Shown here: positions 1-9,182 of the stretch, piece by piece | How the letters are laid out: each line of letters opens with the position of its first letter | Position numbering within the stretch: position 1 is the first letter of the stretch | Source: Bacteriovoracaceae bacterium UBA4096 | GTDB taxonomy: Bacteria; Bdellovibrionota; Bacteriovoracia; Bacteriovoracales; Bacteriovoracaceae | Reading direction: 5' to 3' | Assembly (NCBI GenBank): GCA_002381945.1 | Contig: DFXY01000004.1 | Coordinates: 25,626 to 89,625, forward strand | Length of the DNA: 64,000 nt | Made by a program: the position numbers and the translations under genes | Notes under the pieces: generated by a model | What the model saw: the letters and a program-made list of their open reading frames with translations, nothing else | The model's database searches: none | Told to the model about the DNA's origin: nothing

Positions 1-538
1 AATCGCAGCTCTCGAGTTTTGGCATAGGCTGTCTAGTCACTTCTGCATAGATCCGGGTTAAGTTAAGAGCAGCTTCCAAAAAACTTGCTTCATCCAGATC
101 AAATGATTTGGCACAATTTCCTGTTGAATAATAATCGGCCTGGCCCTCAGTGGATGACCAACCATTGCGTGATTTAAGAGGAGGCCCACCTAGCAGATGT
201 CCTATTTCATGACAAAGCAATAGAGTGAAAGTATCTGAAGTCATGAAAGGATGCCCAAGCATTCCTCCCCAGACTGAAACAACAATATCCCTTTCATTTT
301 TAATTATCTCAGCATTCACTCGAGGATTATGAGGTTCAAGTTTTATTATAAAATCCTGCTCCTTTGGCAGTTCTCTTACGATGACAGATTCAAACTTGGA
401 AGCTGCCTCCTCAATCCCCTTCATATTAATATTGAGGTTAGCTGCAAACGACTTATTATTCGTTAGATCGGAGTCAGGAAGACATGCTCCCTGAACTCCG
501 TAAGACATAAAAATCAAGATTAAAAAAATGACATTCAT
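1..538 (-). CDS. Exported gluzincin-like metalloprotease (partial, runs off the left edge)
   Basis: An open frame of 179 codons runs from an ATG at 538 to the window edge without a stop, so the C-terminus is missing. The N-terminus is a short hydrophobic signal peptide ending near VQGAC. A zinc-binding HEIGH motif lies at residues 110-114, followed 16 residues later by EGQADYY (131-137). This HExxH...ExxAD arrangement is typical of gluzincins such as M48, with Glu131 as the possible third ligand. The ATG overlaps the TGA of the upstream gene (ATGA, 535-538), so the two are probably translationally coupled. Substrate and exact family are unknown. The reading of the motif is secure; activity is inferred. 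Confidence 0.72.
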   Translation of the reverse strand, partial: MNVIFLILIFMSYGVQGACLPDSDLTNNKSFAANLNINMKGIEEAASKFESVIVRELPKEQDFIIKLEPHNPRVNAEIIKNERDIVVSVWGGMLGHPFMTSDTFTLLLCHEIGHLLGGPPLKSRNGWSSTEGQADYYSTGNCAKSFDLDEASFLEAALNLTRIYAEVTRQPMPKLESCD

Positions 539-1227
539 CTACGATCACCCAAATGAATGATACTATTGAACGATTTTCCATCCATAGTTCTGATATAAAT
601 CAAAGGATCTTGTGACTTTAACTCTCCAAAATTCAATTTTACAGGATAAGAGACAGGAATCATTTTCATTGGGCAAAAGCTAGAGACTTGTTTCATGACA
701 GGAAGAACAGAAAGAGTATCCTTACCATTACTGAGAACATCAATTCTGTCTAATTCGATACAAGGACTATAGCGCCAGCCATGGAGAACATAGTCGTTGG
801 GACCTTTCTTTTCAATATTATCAATGGCGGCATAGAGATGATCATCGACTGAATTAGAATCGGCTTCAGTTACAACCAAATTATCTTTCAACACTCCATT
901 CACAGTAATCTGATAGTCTCCGCCCTGAAGATTCCCAACTGAAACAACTTCTTTAAACGGAACAATAATATCAGGGCAAGAAATCATCTTCTCTGAATTA
1001 AGAGCACTTACTTCTACATTAATCTGATCATCAATTACATCAACCACAACTGTATTTCTAGAATAACAAGGATTAGGAAAATTCCCGGTGACGACAACTT
1101 CAACAGTGTCATTGCTATCGAAGCCTTGTGGCACATATAAGTGTTTAACTGGTGCAGGACCTATGCTCGGAGCCGCAAATGCAAACTGAGAAAGAAGCAT
1201 TGAAAACAGGACAGTGTACTTATTCAT
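535..1227 (-). CDS. Exported protein of unknown function, paralogue A
   Basis: A 230-residue protein with a signal peptide (hydrophobic residues 5-18, ending AFA). I do not recognise a named domain. It is clearly homologous along its length to the protein at 10871-11587. Shared stretches include HLYVPQGFDSND versus HLFVPNGFDNND, VTGNFPNPCY versus VTGQFPSPCY, VGNLQGGDY and SVDDHLY. Four cysteines are conserved in both copies, suggesting two disulfides in a periplasmic or secreted beta-rich fold. It is coupled by ATGA to the gluzincin-like gene downstream, so it could be that enzyme's partner, inhibitor or chaperone. That is only an inference from position. A good RBS (ggagg) precedes the ATG. 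Confidence 0.8.
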   Translation of the reverse strand: MNKYTVLFSMLLSQFAFAAPSIGPAPVKHLYVPQGFDSNDTVEVVVTGNFPNPCYSRNTVVVDVIDDQINVEVSALNSEKMISCPDIIVPFKEVVSVGNLQGGDYQITVNGVLKDNLVVTEADSNSVDDHLYAAIDNIEKKGPNDYVLHGWRYSPCIELDRIDVLSNGKDTLSVLPVMKQVSSFCPMKMIPVSYPVKLNFGELKSQDPLIYIRTMDGKSFNSIIHLGDRR

Positions 1228-1337
1228 AAATAACCTCCAGGTTAATGCCCAGAATTTATAATAAGCATTTAGAGCTGGAACTGAGGCTTCTTAGTTAAGA
1301 GTATGATCATTGTCATATTGCCGCAAAGCGGGATAAC

Positions 1338-2408
1338 TCACTCATTTTTAAATTCCAAAGATTCAAAATACAGGGCCAGGTTTTTTATTTGAAGCGCAGT
1401 GAGTGTATGAACTGCTTTGTGCATAAGTTGAACGTGCTCTGACCCCCCTCTTTTTCTCTTCAAGAAAAGATCTAACTGAGTTGTGATGTAATCAGCTGGC
1501 TGCCCTCTTAGATCGGGGAAGTATGGTTTAGGAGTCAAGCCTCTTTCATCTGGACCATGGCACCCTATACATGAGGCGACATGCTGCTCAGGAATACCAA
1601 TTCTTGCCAGCCGTGATCCTTCTTCGATTGCGGACTGATCTACGCTTTCCTTAACGAGCGGTCGTCTTTTTTGCTTACTGTAATGCAAGGCGAGTTCTTT
1701 AAGCATCTCAGATTCCAAATTATAAGTGACAATTTTCATGGTGCCGCTATGACGTTCACCTTTAGCATAGGCCTTAAGTGAGTTCTCCAGATATTCAGCA
1801 TTCTGACCTGACAGAAGAGGAAATGCACCGGTTTGCCGGCCGTTTCCATCAAGACCATGGCAATGACTACAACTTCTTAGGACATCATGTTCAATTTTTT
1901 CTGAACCAGGAGCATGTACAAGATTCTGATAACTTTTCTGATCGAGCTTGGGAAATTGCAAAAGAAAAGCTACCATTGACCAGACTTCATCGTCCCTTTG
2001 CAGAGATGGCCATGCCGGCATACCGGTAAACTTAACTCCATGTTTTACAATACGAAATAATTCTTCCGGCTTCCATTCTTTGATAACCGGAGGCAAATGA
2101 GGAATTTTAGGCGTAGTATGGAGACCGATGATGTTCGTTTTTTCCACACCTCCATGACATTGCTTGCAGCCTATTTCATAATGTCCCGCTCCCCTTTGAA
2201 TCATCCTTTGATCTTCAAGATGAGGCGATTCTTTAGTCATTGTATAAGTAGAAACTGAACGCTTCATGGAAAATTCAAGAATCCAGGCGGTGACAGGCCA
2301 GTGGCCAGAACTGGCACTTATAGGAATCAAACCGGATATCATAACCACGGCACCGAGAGCTCCCATACTTATAAGAAATAAGATAATAGGCCTAAGCCAA
2401 TTCTTCAT
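1338..2408 (-). CDS. Membrane-anchored tri-heme c-type cytochrome
   Basis: A 356-residue protein with an N-terminal transmembrane anchor (about 8-31) and three CxxCH heme-c motifs: CKQCH 81-85, CSHCH 180-184 and CIGCH 280-284. Each sits in a class I cytochrome c-like module of about 100 residues. It is the last gene of the oxidase operon and overlaps ctaG by 17 bp, so it is probably co-translated. The likely role is to carry electrons from the quinol or bc1-type side to the CuA/heme-c subunit II on the periplasmic face of the membrane. Three fused c domains resemble cytochromes that accompany alternative or caa3 oxidases. Its redox partners cannot be read from the sequence. Confidence 0.9.
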   Translation of the reverse strand: MKNWLRPIILFLISMGALGAVVMISGLIPISASSGHWPVTAWILEFSMKRSVSTYTMTKESPHLEDQRMIQRGAGHYEIGCKQCHGGVEKTNIIGLHTTPKIPHLPPVIKEWKPEELFRIVKHGVKFTGMPAWPSLQRDDEVWSMVAFLLQFPKLDQKSYQNLVHAPGSEKIEHDVLRSCSHCHGLDGNGRQTGAFPLLSGQNAEYLENSLKAYAKGERHSGTMKIVTYNLESEMLKELALHYSKQKRRPLVKESVDQSAIEEGSRLARIGIPEQHVASCIGCHGPDERGLTPKPYFPDLRGQPADYITTQLDLFLKRKRGGSEHVQLMHKAVHTLTALQIKNLALYFESLEFKNE

Positions 2409-2976
2409 ATTTTTTTTCCTTAAGTAGTTTCAGCGTAAGCCAAAGTCCGCCAGTTAAATATGATATGCCTCCCACAATCAGCATGATCACTCCACCAATA
2501 TGCTGATCATTAAGGTCATGGTGAATATAGAGTGGTCTGGATGAAAGGCTCAGTAACGCCCCTAGAAATGTCATATGCATTGAGGTCAACAGTAGTCCGA
2601 TCACACCTGCGGCCTTGTTTCCAAATGAAGAAAGCCAGACCCAAACTCCTGCCAATAAAAACATCCCTTGCTCCAGTAAAAGACCCCAGAAAGTATGACG
2701 AGCAAAAAGATGAAGTTTTGGCGCATGCCAGGCCCAAACAATAATAAGTTCCCCTACGGCCGCAGGGATAGGCGCAAACCACAAAGGAGAATTTGCAGTA
2801 GGATCAAACTTACCGCCAACAATACCTAAGGCCAGTAAAGGGGCGGCGACGGCCACAACCAACATATGCATAATCATATGGCCATAAAAAGCGGTCTTCG
2901 CTAGTTGGGGTAATGGCCCGGCCCATGCCAATAGTAAAAAAAGAAATCCTAACCCCAGACTAAAGTTCCGTGTCAT
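2392..2976 (-). CDS. ctaG: CtaG-type cytochrome c oxidase assembly factor
   Basis: A 194-residue polytopic membrane protein of the caa3_CtaG family, with about six hydrophobic helices and membrane-associated histidines such as GHMIMHM near residue 35 and SMHMTF near 135. The family is associated with copper insertion or assembly of caa3 oxidases and is usually encoded beside the structural genes, as here. The start overlaps the stop of the small membrane gene upstream by 4 bp (ATGA), and its own 3' end overlaps the cytochrome gene. It is somewhat shorter than Bacillus CtaG. Family assignment rests on helix layout and context more than on a long motif. Confidence 0.8.
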   Translation of the reverse strand: MTRNFSLGLGFLFLLLAWAGPLPQLAKTAFYGHMIMHMLVVAVAAPLLALGIVGGKFDPTANSPLWFAPIPAAVGELIIVWAWHAPKLHLFARHTFWGLLLEQGMFLLAGVWVWLSSFGNKAAGVIGLLLTSMHMTFLGALLSLSSRPLYIHHDLNDQHIGGVIMLIVGGISYLTGGLWLTLKLLKEKKYEELA

Positions 2977-3329
2977 TCACAGCTCCTGAAAACATAAACC
3001 GCATAAGCATTATAAGTAATGGCAAGAAAACTAAGGCTGGAAATTAAAAGCTGAGTCAGACCTAAGAAACGTTCTCTTCCTTCCAGGGAATCTTTATGAT
3101 GGGCGTGAGTAGTGCTACTTCTATGTTTGCGATAACCAAGAAAAATTTGCAATGTCACAATACCTAAAGCGATAACAGTATAAATGGCCGTTAGATGTCT
3201 TACCTTGAGAAGATCTGTCCCCGGAAATTTAGCACACCAAATTGCCGCAGTAATATAAGCCGCAGTAAAATGCAGTGACCATATCACTGGTGAGAGGGCC
3301 AATAACCATAATGAATGTCTTGTTGTCAT
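2973..3329 (-). CDS. Small membrane protein of the oxidase operon
   Basis: A 118-residue protein with three to four predicted helices (about 5-30, 45-65, 88-112) and a His-rich cytoplasmic loop (THAHH near residue 75). It starts one base after the fused subunit I/III gene ends and overlaps ctaG by ATGA, so it belongs to the same transcript. Small membrane proteins of this kind are often found in caa3 clusters and could be a subunit IV-like or assembly component. I do not recognise a named family. The operon position is the main evidence that it is a real gene. Confidence 0.75.
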   Translation of the reverse strand: MTTRHSLWLLALSPVIWSLHFTAAYITAAIWCAKFPGTDLLKVRHLTAIYTVIALGIVTLQIFLGYRKHRSSTTHAHHKDSLEGRERFLGLTQLLISSLSFLAITYNAYAVYVFRSCE

Positions 3330-3330
3330 C

Positions 3331-5841
3331 TCACCTTCCTATTGCCGGAAAACCGGAAATAACCAGTGCAGTGATCACTCCCGTTACGGCCATGAAGCAT
3401 GCATAAAGAGAAACATTCGTTATGTCAGCATCATAGCGCGCTGTCATTCTTCCTGCCATTCTCCTTGCAAGACAATACAATTGCATTAGCGATCCAAGGA
3501 CAGCATGTAAGGCCGTCCAAATAACGAGTACCCAGACAATGGCCTGATAAACATGCACCGTTGGATCCATCTTATGAACCCATGGGCCTGCCAGAAAAGC
3601 TATCCCTCCCGCTAACGACATTAAGCTCGCAACCAGTAAACATGCATAAAATCGTTTGGTCTTATTTTTCCGGTTCCACTGCCAGGATAACTTAGTCAGT
3701 ATCCATGAGAATAAGAGCAGGCCAGCTCCTGTCACTGGCCAGAAAAATTCCGGTCCGGCAACCTGGGGAGGGAAGTTTTCTTGAACAGTCCAATAGAAGA
3801 AATATCCAAATATTAAAGAAATGAAGGCCGTCATGTCTGCCAGCATGGTTATAAACATGGCCCACCATCCGGCGGCCAGCGGTCCGGATTTATAAATAGG
3901 AAGGCTCACTCCCATTCCTACATTTTTCTCATCTTTTTCCGGGATCCAGGCAGTTCCAGTCCACAACCAGTAAACAATAAATACAACGGCCAGTACCCCG
4001 GAAATAATAGTGGGAATCCACCAGTGATAAGTGGCAAAAATAAAAAACCCTCCGGAAAATAAGGCCGCCAGATGGGTAACGAAAGTCGGACCGGGAACCC
4101 TCATGCATTGGATGGGATGAGCGTCCAGGGTACTGGTGATTAATGTTTCCCGCATTTCTTCCTGTGCATCTGGAAGATAAAAATTTCCGTGATCAATATC
4201 GTGTATAAAATTTGGCTGATCCCAAAGTGGATAACGAGTCTTAATGAGAGGAATTGAACGAACACCCCACATACGGTCAGGAATCTTCATCGCCCATTCC
4301 ATCGTGCCAGCTCCCCAAGGATTTCTTTCTGAATAAGGCTGCTTGGACTTGGGCCTTAAAATATCCCAAAGTAAAACCAGAAAACCTGCTCCCAAAATAA
4401 AGGCCCCGATAGTTGAGATGAGATTTAATCCCCCTATTCCCATTTCCGCTGGATAGGTATACACACGCCGGGGCATTCCTAAGAGGCCACTGGCATGCAT
4501 TGGGAAAAAGGTGACATTAAACCCAATAATCACAAGCCAGAAACAAAGCCTGCCAAGACGTTCTGAAAGTTTTTTGCCACTAACAATAGGAGCATAATAA
4601 TAAATGCCTGCCAGAATCGGAAATACACTTCCACCAATCAATACATAATGAAGGTGTCCGACTACAAAGAAAGTGTCATGCGCCTGAAAATCAAAAGGAG
4701 CAATCGCCACCATCACTCCGGTTAATCCTCCAATAACAAAAGTCGCCATGCCACCCAGTGCAAATAACATAGGAACTGATTTTATAAAATGCCCAGTCAG
4801 AAGTGTCGCGAGAAAACAAAAAAGTTGGACACCTGTTGGAATAGCGACCGCCTGAGAAGCGGCAGAAAAAATTCCGAGTGAAACACCAGGAAGTCCCGTC
4901 GTAAACATATGGTGAACCCATAATCCAAAACTTAAAAAGCCTGTCCCAACAGCAGATAACACAACCCAACTATGGCCTACAAGATGGACACGGGAAAAAG
5001 TAGGAATGATCGTGGCCAGAAGGGCTATGGATGGTAAGAAGATGATATAGACTTCCGGGTGACCGAAGATCCAGAACAAATGCTGCCATAAGAGTGGATT
5101 ACCTCCTCGCCTTTCATCAAAAAAAGGCCAGTCAAAAGCACGCTCCATCTCAAGTAAGATATCACCCGCAATAAGGGGGGGAAAAGCAAATAAGATCATG
5201 ATGGCAACAACCAAAATATACCACGCATAAATAGGCATAAGATTAATTCTCATACCAGGTGGCCTGCATTTTAAAATGCCTACAATAAGCTCCACTGCAG
5301 CGGCAATTGATGCAATTTCAATGAAAGTTAAACCTAAAAGCCAGATATCCGCCCCAACACCAGGTTGATAACTTGACGTGAGTGGCGGATACATAAACCA
5401 TCCACCTTTAGGAGCTGCCCCAAAAAAAAGCGAACCACAGACAAAAATCCCACCCAGAAGAAAACACCAATAGCCATAGGCAGACAAGCGAGGAAACGGA
5501 AGATCCCTTGCTCCCAGCATCTGAGGTAATAAGAGGATGGAAATGGCCTCAAAAATGGGAATGGCAAAAAGGAACATCATCACTGTTCCATGCATGGTGA
5601 AGATTTGATTATACTGATCGGCCGTCAAAAAATCATTATCAGGAACTGCTAATTGAACGCGGATCAAGAGCGCTAAAACACCTGCAAAGAAAAAAAATCC
5701 AAGGGATGTAAGTGTATACCACATACCTACTTCTGAATTGTTGACCTCAGACCAATACCTCCAACCTTCAGGAACTTTCCAGGCCTTAAGAAGCCTTCTC
5801 TCCTGTCCTTCCCGAACTTCATCGATATCTTCTTCTTTCAT
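3331..5841 (-). CDS. ctaD: Cytochrome c oxidase subunit I/III fusion (A1-type)
   Basis: An 836-residue terminal oxidase polypeptide. Residues about 30-530 are subunit I: heme-a ligand His84, CuB ligands His261, His310 and His311, Tyr265 for the His-Tyr crosslink, heme-a3 ligand His396 and second heme-a ligand His398. The motif GHPEVY (260-265) carries the D-channel glutamate, which marks an A1-type proton-pumping oxidase. After a linker, residues about 590-836 form a subunit III-like helical domain. Such I+III fusions are known from caa3 oxidases, for example in Thermus. The gene starts 4 bp inside the end of ctaC (ATGA). It reduces O2 to water at the cytoplasmic membrane and builds proton motive force. 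Confidence 0.97.
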   Translation of the reverse strand: MKEEDIDEVREGQERRLLKAWKVPEGWRYWSEVNNSEVGMWYTLTSLGFFFFAGVLALLIRVQLAVPDNDFLTADQYNQIFTMHGTVMMFLFAIPIFEAISILLLPQMLGARDLPFPRLSAYGYWCFLLGGIFVCGSLFFGAAPKGGWFMYPPLTSSYQPGVGADIWLLGLTFIEIASIAAAVELIVGILKCRPPGMRINLMPIYAWYILVVAIMILFAFPPLIAGDILLEMERAFDWPFFDERRGGNPLLWQHLFWIFGHPEVYIIFLPSIALLATIIPTFSRVHLVGHSWVVLSAVGTGFLSFGLWVHHMFTTGLPGVSLGIFSAASQAVAIPTGVQLFCFLATLLTGHFIKSVPMLFALGGMATFVIGGLTGVMVAIAPFDFQAHDTFFVVGHLHYVLIGGSVFPILAGIYYYAPIVSGKKLSERLGRLCFWLVIIGFNVTFFPMHASGLLGMPRRVYTYPAEMGIGGLNLISTIGAFILGAGFLVLLWDILRPKSKQPYSERNPWGAGTMEWAMKIPDRMWGVRSIPLIKTRYPLWDQPNFIHDIDHGNFYLPDAQEEMRETLITSTLDAHPIQCMRVPGPTFVTHLAALFSGGFFIFATYHWWIPTIISGVLAVVFIVYWLWTGTAWIPEKDEKNVGMGVSLPIYKSGPLAAGWWAMFITMLADMTAFISLIFGYFFYWTVQENFPPQVAGPEFFWPVTGAGLLLFSWILTKLSWQWNRKNKTKRFYACLLVASLMSLAGGIAFLAGPWVHKMDPTVHVYQAIVWVLVIWTALHAVLGSLMQLYCLARRMAGRMTARYDADITNVSLYACFMAVTGVITALVISGFPAIGR

Positions 5842-6818
5842 TTTAATCCTTCAAGCCATTTTGCTAAGGCCTTTCGCTCTTCTATGGGAAGTCTTTTAAA
5901 GGAAGGCATCTTGGCTTCGGGTTTAATTAAATCAACATCATCAATCCAGCGATGTATTTGATTTGCATCGTTATTGAGAATGCCGGCCCCGATTCTTCTT
6001 CGGCTTCCAACATGAGTAAGATCTGGTCCAATTTTTCCCAGAGAACTTATTCCTCTTACGCTATGACAGGAAATGCATCCATTTGAGACAAAGGCAACTT
6101 CACCAGGAGAACCAGTTCTCTTCACAGAGCGTTCTTGCTTTTTTAACCATTCATCAAAAACTTTTCTTTCGACAACTTTCACATCCAGTCGCATCAGGGC
6201 GTGTGAAGTACCGCAAAATTCAGCACAAGATCCCAGATAATGTCCGGTTTTAGTCGGCGTAAAACTTAAATGATTCGTTTGACCTGGAATCATATCAATT
6301 TTGCCGGCCAGGGAAGGAACCCAGAATGAATGAATGACATCTTCACTCGATAGAAGGAACTGCACAGGCTCATTTACCGGCAACCAGATTTCATTGGCGA
6401 CTTCAATTTCTTGATCATTAGCAAGTGGATACTTGACCCTCCACCACCATTGCAGTCCGCTGACTTTTACTACAACGCTTCCTTTGGGGGCCATTTTTAC
6501 AAGATCAGGTAATGGAGCAAGGCTGAAATAGATAGAAATGGTTATGATGATAACAGGAAAAATCACCCCACCACCAATGACAAACAGCCTCGTTTTTTTT
6601 AAATCATGAGGACCAGGTTTCACTAAAATGGCATAAAGCTCCAATGCCACAAATAGCAACCATATCGCTAAACCTGCTCCACATAACCACCAAAACATGC
6701 TCGAGATTGTTCGGGCAGCACTCCCCGCGGGCCCAAGCGCCGAATAGGGTCCCTGGCAGGAAATAAGCAGAAACAAAAACAGATATTCCGCTTTAAGTTG
6801 CTTCATTCTTTTATCCAC
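5838..6818 (-). CDS. ctaC: Cytochrome c oxidase subunit II with C-terminal cytochrome c
   Basis: A 326-residue caa3-type subunit II. The N-terminus ends in LLISC, with Cys21 a likely lipidation site. Two transmembrane helices follow (about 38-65 and 78-100). The periplasmic cupredoxin domain holds the CuA ligands His163, Cys198, Glu200, Cys202, His206 and Met209. A fused cytochrome c domain has CISCH (248-252) and a probable sixth ligand Met304 in KMPSF. It accepts electrons from soluble or membrane cytochromes, possibly the tri-heme protein of this operon, and passes them to subunit I. It is the first gene of the operon; no clear promoter was identified upstream. Confidence 0.96.
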   Translation of the reverse strand: MDKRMKQLKAEYLFLFLLISCQGPYSALGPAGSAARTISSMFWWLCGAGLAIWLLFVALELYAILVKPGPHDLKKTRLFVIGGGVIFPVIIITISIYFSLAPLPDLVKMAPKGSVVVKVSGLQWWWRVKYPLANDQEIEVANEIWLPVNEPVQFLLSSEDVIHSFWVPSLAGKIDMIPGQTNHLSFTPTKTGHYLGSCAEFCGTSHALMRLDVKVVERKVFDEWLKKQERSVKRTGSPGEVAFVSNGCISCHSVRGISSLGKIGPDLTHVGSRRRIGAGILNNDANQIHRWIDDVDLIKPEAKMPSFKRLPIEERKALAKWLEGLK

Positions 6819-6899
6819 CCGCAGAAAGTTTTATTACGACTGAATGATTTTGGGTCCTCTATTCTTTCTCAATTTTTATTCCGAGGTGCTCAAAAAGAA

Positions 6900-7175
6900 T
6901 TATAGAAGCGGATCTTTTAATTCAGTATAACTCACAACATCCTCAACACCGTCTATTCCTTCAACCAGAGACTTAATGGTGGCGCGTGTTTGTTCACTCT
7001 CAACTGAGCCGGTTAAAAAAACAAAACAATCTTTCACTGTGATTTCCACGTGAGATGAATCAATCTCAACGTGCTTATCTAGTTGTTCAAGAATAAAACG
7101 CTTCAGGTTCCGGTCAGAAAGCGAGTTATTCTCTGCTGGTGCGTCATCTAAAGGTCCTTGATGGCCAGGACTCAT
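6900..7175 (-). CDS. BON-domain protein
   Basis: A 91-residue protein consisting mainly of one BON domain (about 22-88), with the typical pattern VEITVKDCFVFLTGSV followed by a helix and the VEDVVSYTEL strand. BON domains are thought to bind phospholipid or envelope surfaces and occur in OsmY-type stress proteins. There is no signal peptide or lipobox, so it is probably cytosolic or exported in an unusual way. An RBS (aggagg) precedes the ATG. A second BON protein lies at 46331-46801; the two are related in the domain but not in the N-terminal extension. Confidence 0.88.
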   Translation of the reverse strand: MSPGHQGPLDDAPAENNSLSDRNLKRFILEQLDKHVEIDSSHVEITVKDCFVFLTGSVESEQTRATIKSLVEGIDGVEDVVSYTELKDPLL

Positions 7176-7310
7176 GATTCACCTCCTGTTACATTGTTTT
7201 CAGCAGGAACAGTGCCAAGTTAAAAAATTAAGGGCATATGCCGTGACAAATCAAACTGAACTATAGAAGAATAAATTGGTTCACTAATTGTAATGTAAAG
7301 AAACAAGTTC

Positions 7311-9182
7311 ATGAAAGTACTGTTTGTTGTAACTGCTGGCCTCCTATTCTGCCTGCTCTCCGGGGCCTGGGCACAAACAACTATAAAACCAGAAATCCTT
7401 GTTCTGCATTCTTATTCACACGGATATGCCTGGACGGCCTCAGAAATGAAAGGCATTCAAGAAACATTTGAGAAAAAATATCCTGACCTTGAGGTCGCAG
7501 TTGAGTACATGGATTGGAAGAATTATCCAGAAGCTGAAAACCTTCAAGTTTTCCTGACTCTTCTACGCTATAAGTATCAAAAGAGGTCATTTGATATTGT
7601 CATTACAACTGATAACGTGGCCTTTGACTTTGCTCGTACTTACAGGGAAGAGCTTTTTCCAAAATCCTACCTGGTTTTTGCAGGTGTTAATAACTTTCAA
7701 GAATCAATGGTGGCCGGTCAACCACGCATCTCAGGTGTAGTGGAAGCAGTCGATTATGTTCGCACAATTGATTCCATGTTAGAGCTGCATCCAGAAACCA
7801 AACGGATAACAGTGGTTCTTGATTCAACAGAAATAAGTCTGGAACTTCTAAAGGAACTGCAAACTCTATTCCCTCGCTGGAAAGAGAAAGTGCAATTTAA
7901 AGTTTTGCATAATCTCCCAATAGAAGAAGTTCAAAAAGAAGTTTCCCTGCTGGGAGAAGGAGATCTACTTCTCAATACGAATTTCATAAATGATGCTAAA
8001 GGCAAGAATTTTAGTCAACGACAAGCGATTAGGTTCATCAACAAATACTCAAGAGTTCCGGCCTATGGTCTGTGGGAAATTCAACTTGGATTTGGTATTG
8101 TGGGAGGATGGCTTTTGGATGGGCGCATGCAAGGGCAAGTGGCAGCAGAGCTCGCGATCAGGGCATTTAATGGGGAAAATCCCCCGGTCGTTAAGGTCAG
8201 TCCATCACGCTTTGTCTTGGACTACAATCAGTTAAGTCGCTTTAATATCCCAACAGAGAGGATCCCTCCTCAGGCAGAGCTCATCAATTATCCAGAAAGC
8301 ATCTTTACCAAACACCGCTCGGAAATTATATCTACACTGATTATTGTCTTAGTTCTGATTCTTTTGAATATTGTTTTGATTATCAATATTCGTAAAAGAC
8401 ACCGAGCTGAGGTCGAAAGAGATAGTCTATTAATCGAAGAGAAAAAAGCACGCCAAGCGGCCGAAGAAGCAGTAAGGGCACGTGAAACTTTTATTGCACT
8501 AGCTGCTCATGAATTAAGAACACCCCTGACGGTTTTAATACTGCAACTTCAACTTTTGCTCCGGGCCGCTCGAGGACAGACAAAAAAACCATCGAATCAA
8601 GAAGAGACAATAAAATCCTTCCTGAGCGCTGACTCCCAGGCGAAAAGACTACAATCCTTAATTGAAGATTTACTCTATATTGCCCATGAGAATAAAGCGA
8701 ATGTTCAATTAGAATTACAAAACACCGATCTAGTCGAAATCGTAAAAAATGTAAGTGAAGGCCTGGGTAGCATGATTCAAAGTAGTGGCTCAAAATTAGA
8801 GTTGCATCTGGCAGACAAGTGTCAAGGCCTATGGGACAACAAGAAACTGGAAAAGCTTGTCACTAATCTCTTAACTAATGCCCTTAAGTTCGGTGCACAT
8901 AAGCCGATTGAACTATCGGTGAGCTGTCAGGAGCAGGGAGCGAGCTTGATAATAAAAGATCAAGGTATTGGTATTTTCAGCAAAGATCAGGAACGCATAT
9001 TTGAGAAATTCGGGAGGGCAGTTTCAGAGTACAATTTTGGCGGTTTTGGTCTTGGCCTGTATATTTCCCAACTCATTGTAGAAGCTCATCACGGAAGTAT
9101 CAAAGTTGAAAGCGAACCTGGTCGAGGTTCAGTCTTTAGTGTGTATCTTCCCTACACTCCTCCCCCTCAAATTGAATCGTAG
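7311..9182 (+). CDS. Sensor histidine kinase with periplasmic ABC-binding-protein-like domain
   Basis: A 623-residue hybrid of a periplasmic sensor and a kinase. A signal peptide (1-21) is followed by a long domain (about 28-330) resembling the ABC_sub_bind family of solute-binding proteins. A transmembrane helix (about 340-362) and a short coiled coil lead to HisKA, with the phospho-accepting His400 in AAHELRTPL. The HATPase domain shows an N box (NLLTNALKFG), a G1 box (DQGIGI) and a G2 box (GFGLGL). No response regulator is adjacent, so it is an orphan kinase; the ligand is unknown. Its last 47 bp overlap the convergent CDF gene. Confidence 0.93.
   Translation: MKVLFVVTAGLLFCLLSGAWAQTTIKPEILVLHSYSHGYAWTASEMKGIQETFEKKYPDLEVAVEYMDWKNYPEAENLQVFLTLLRYKYQKRSFDIVITTDNVAFDFARTYREELFPKSYLVFAGVNNFQESMVAGQPRISGVVEAVDYVRTIDSMLELHPETKRITVVLDSTEISLELLKELQTLFPRWKEKVQFKVLHNLPIEEVQKEVSLLGEGDLLLNTNFINDAKGKNFSQRQAIRFINKYSRVPAYGLWEIQLGFGIVGGWLLDGRMQGQVAAELAIRAFNGENPPVVKVSPSRFVLDYNQLSRFNIPTERIPPQAELINYPESIFTKHRSEIISTLIIVLVLILLNIVLIINIRKRHRAEVERDSLLIEEKKARQAAEEAVRARETFIALAAHELRTPLTVLILQLQLLLRAARGQTKKPSNQEETIKSFLSADSQAKRLQSLIEDLLYIAHENKANVQLELQNTDLVEIVKNVSEGLGSMIQSSGSKLELHLADKCQGLWDNKKLEKLVTNLLTNALKFGAHKPIELSVSCQEQGASLIIKDQGIGIFSKDQERIFEKFGRAVSEYNFGGFGLGLYISQLIVEAHHGSIKVESEPGRGSVFSVYLPYTPPPQIES

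Noticed and set aside
1778..2029. Plus-strand frame inside the tri-heme cytochrome gene
   Set aside because: It is a shadow of a gene whose three heme motifs are unambiguous.
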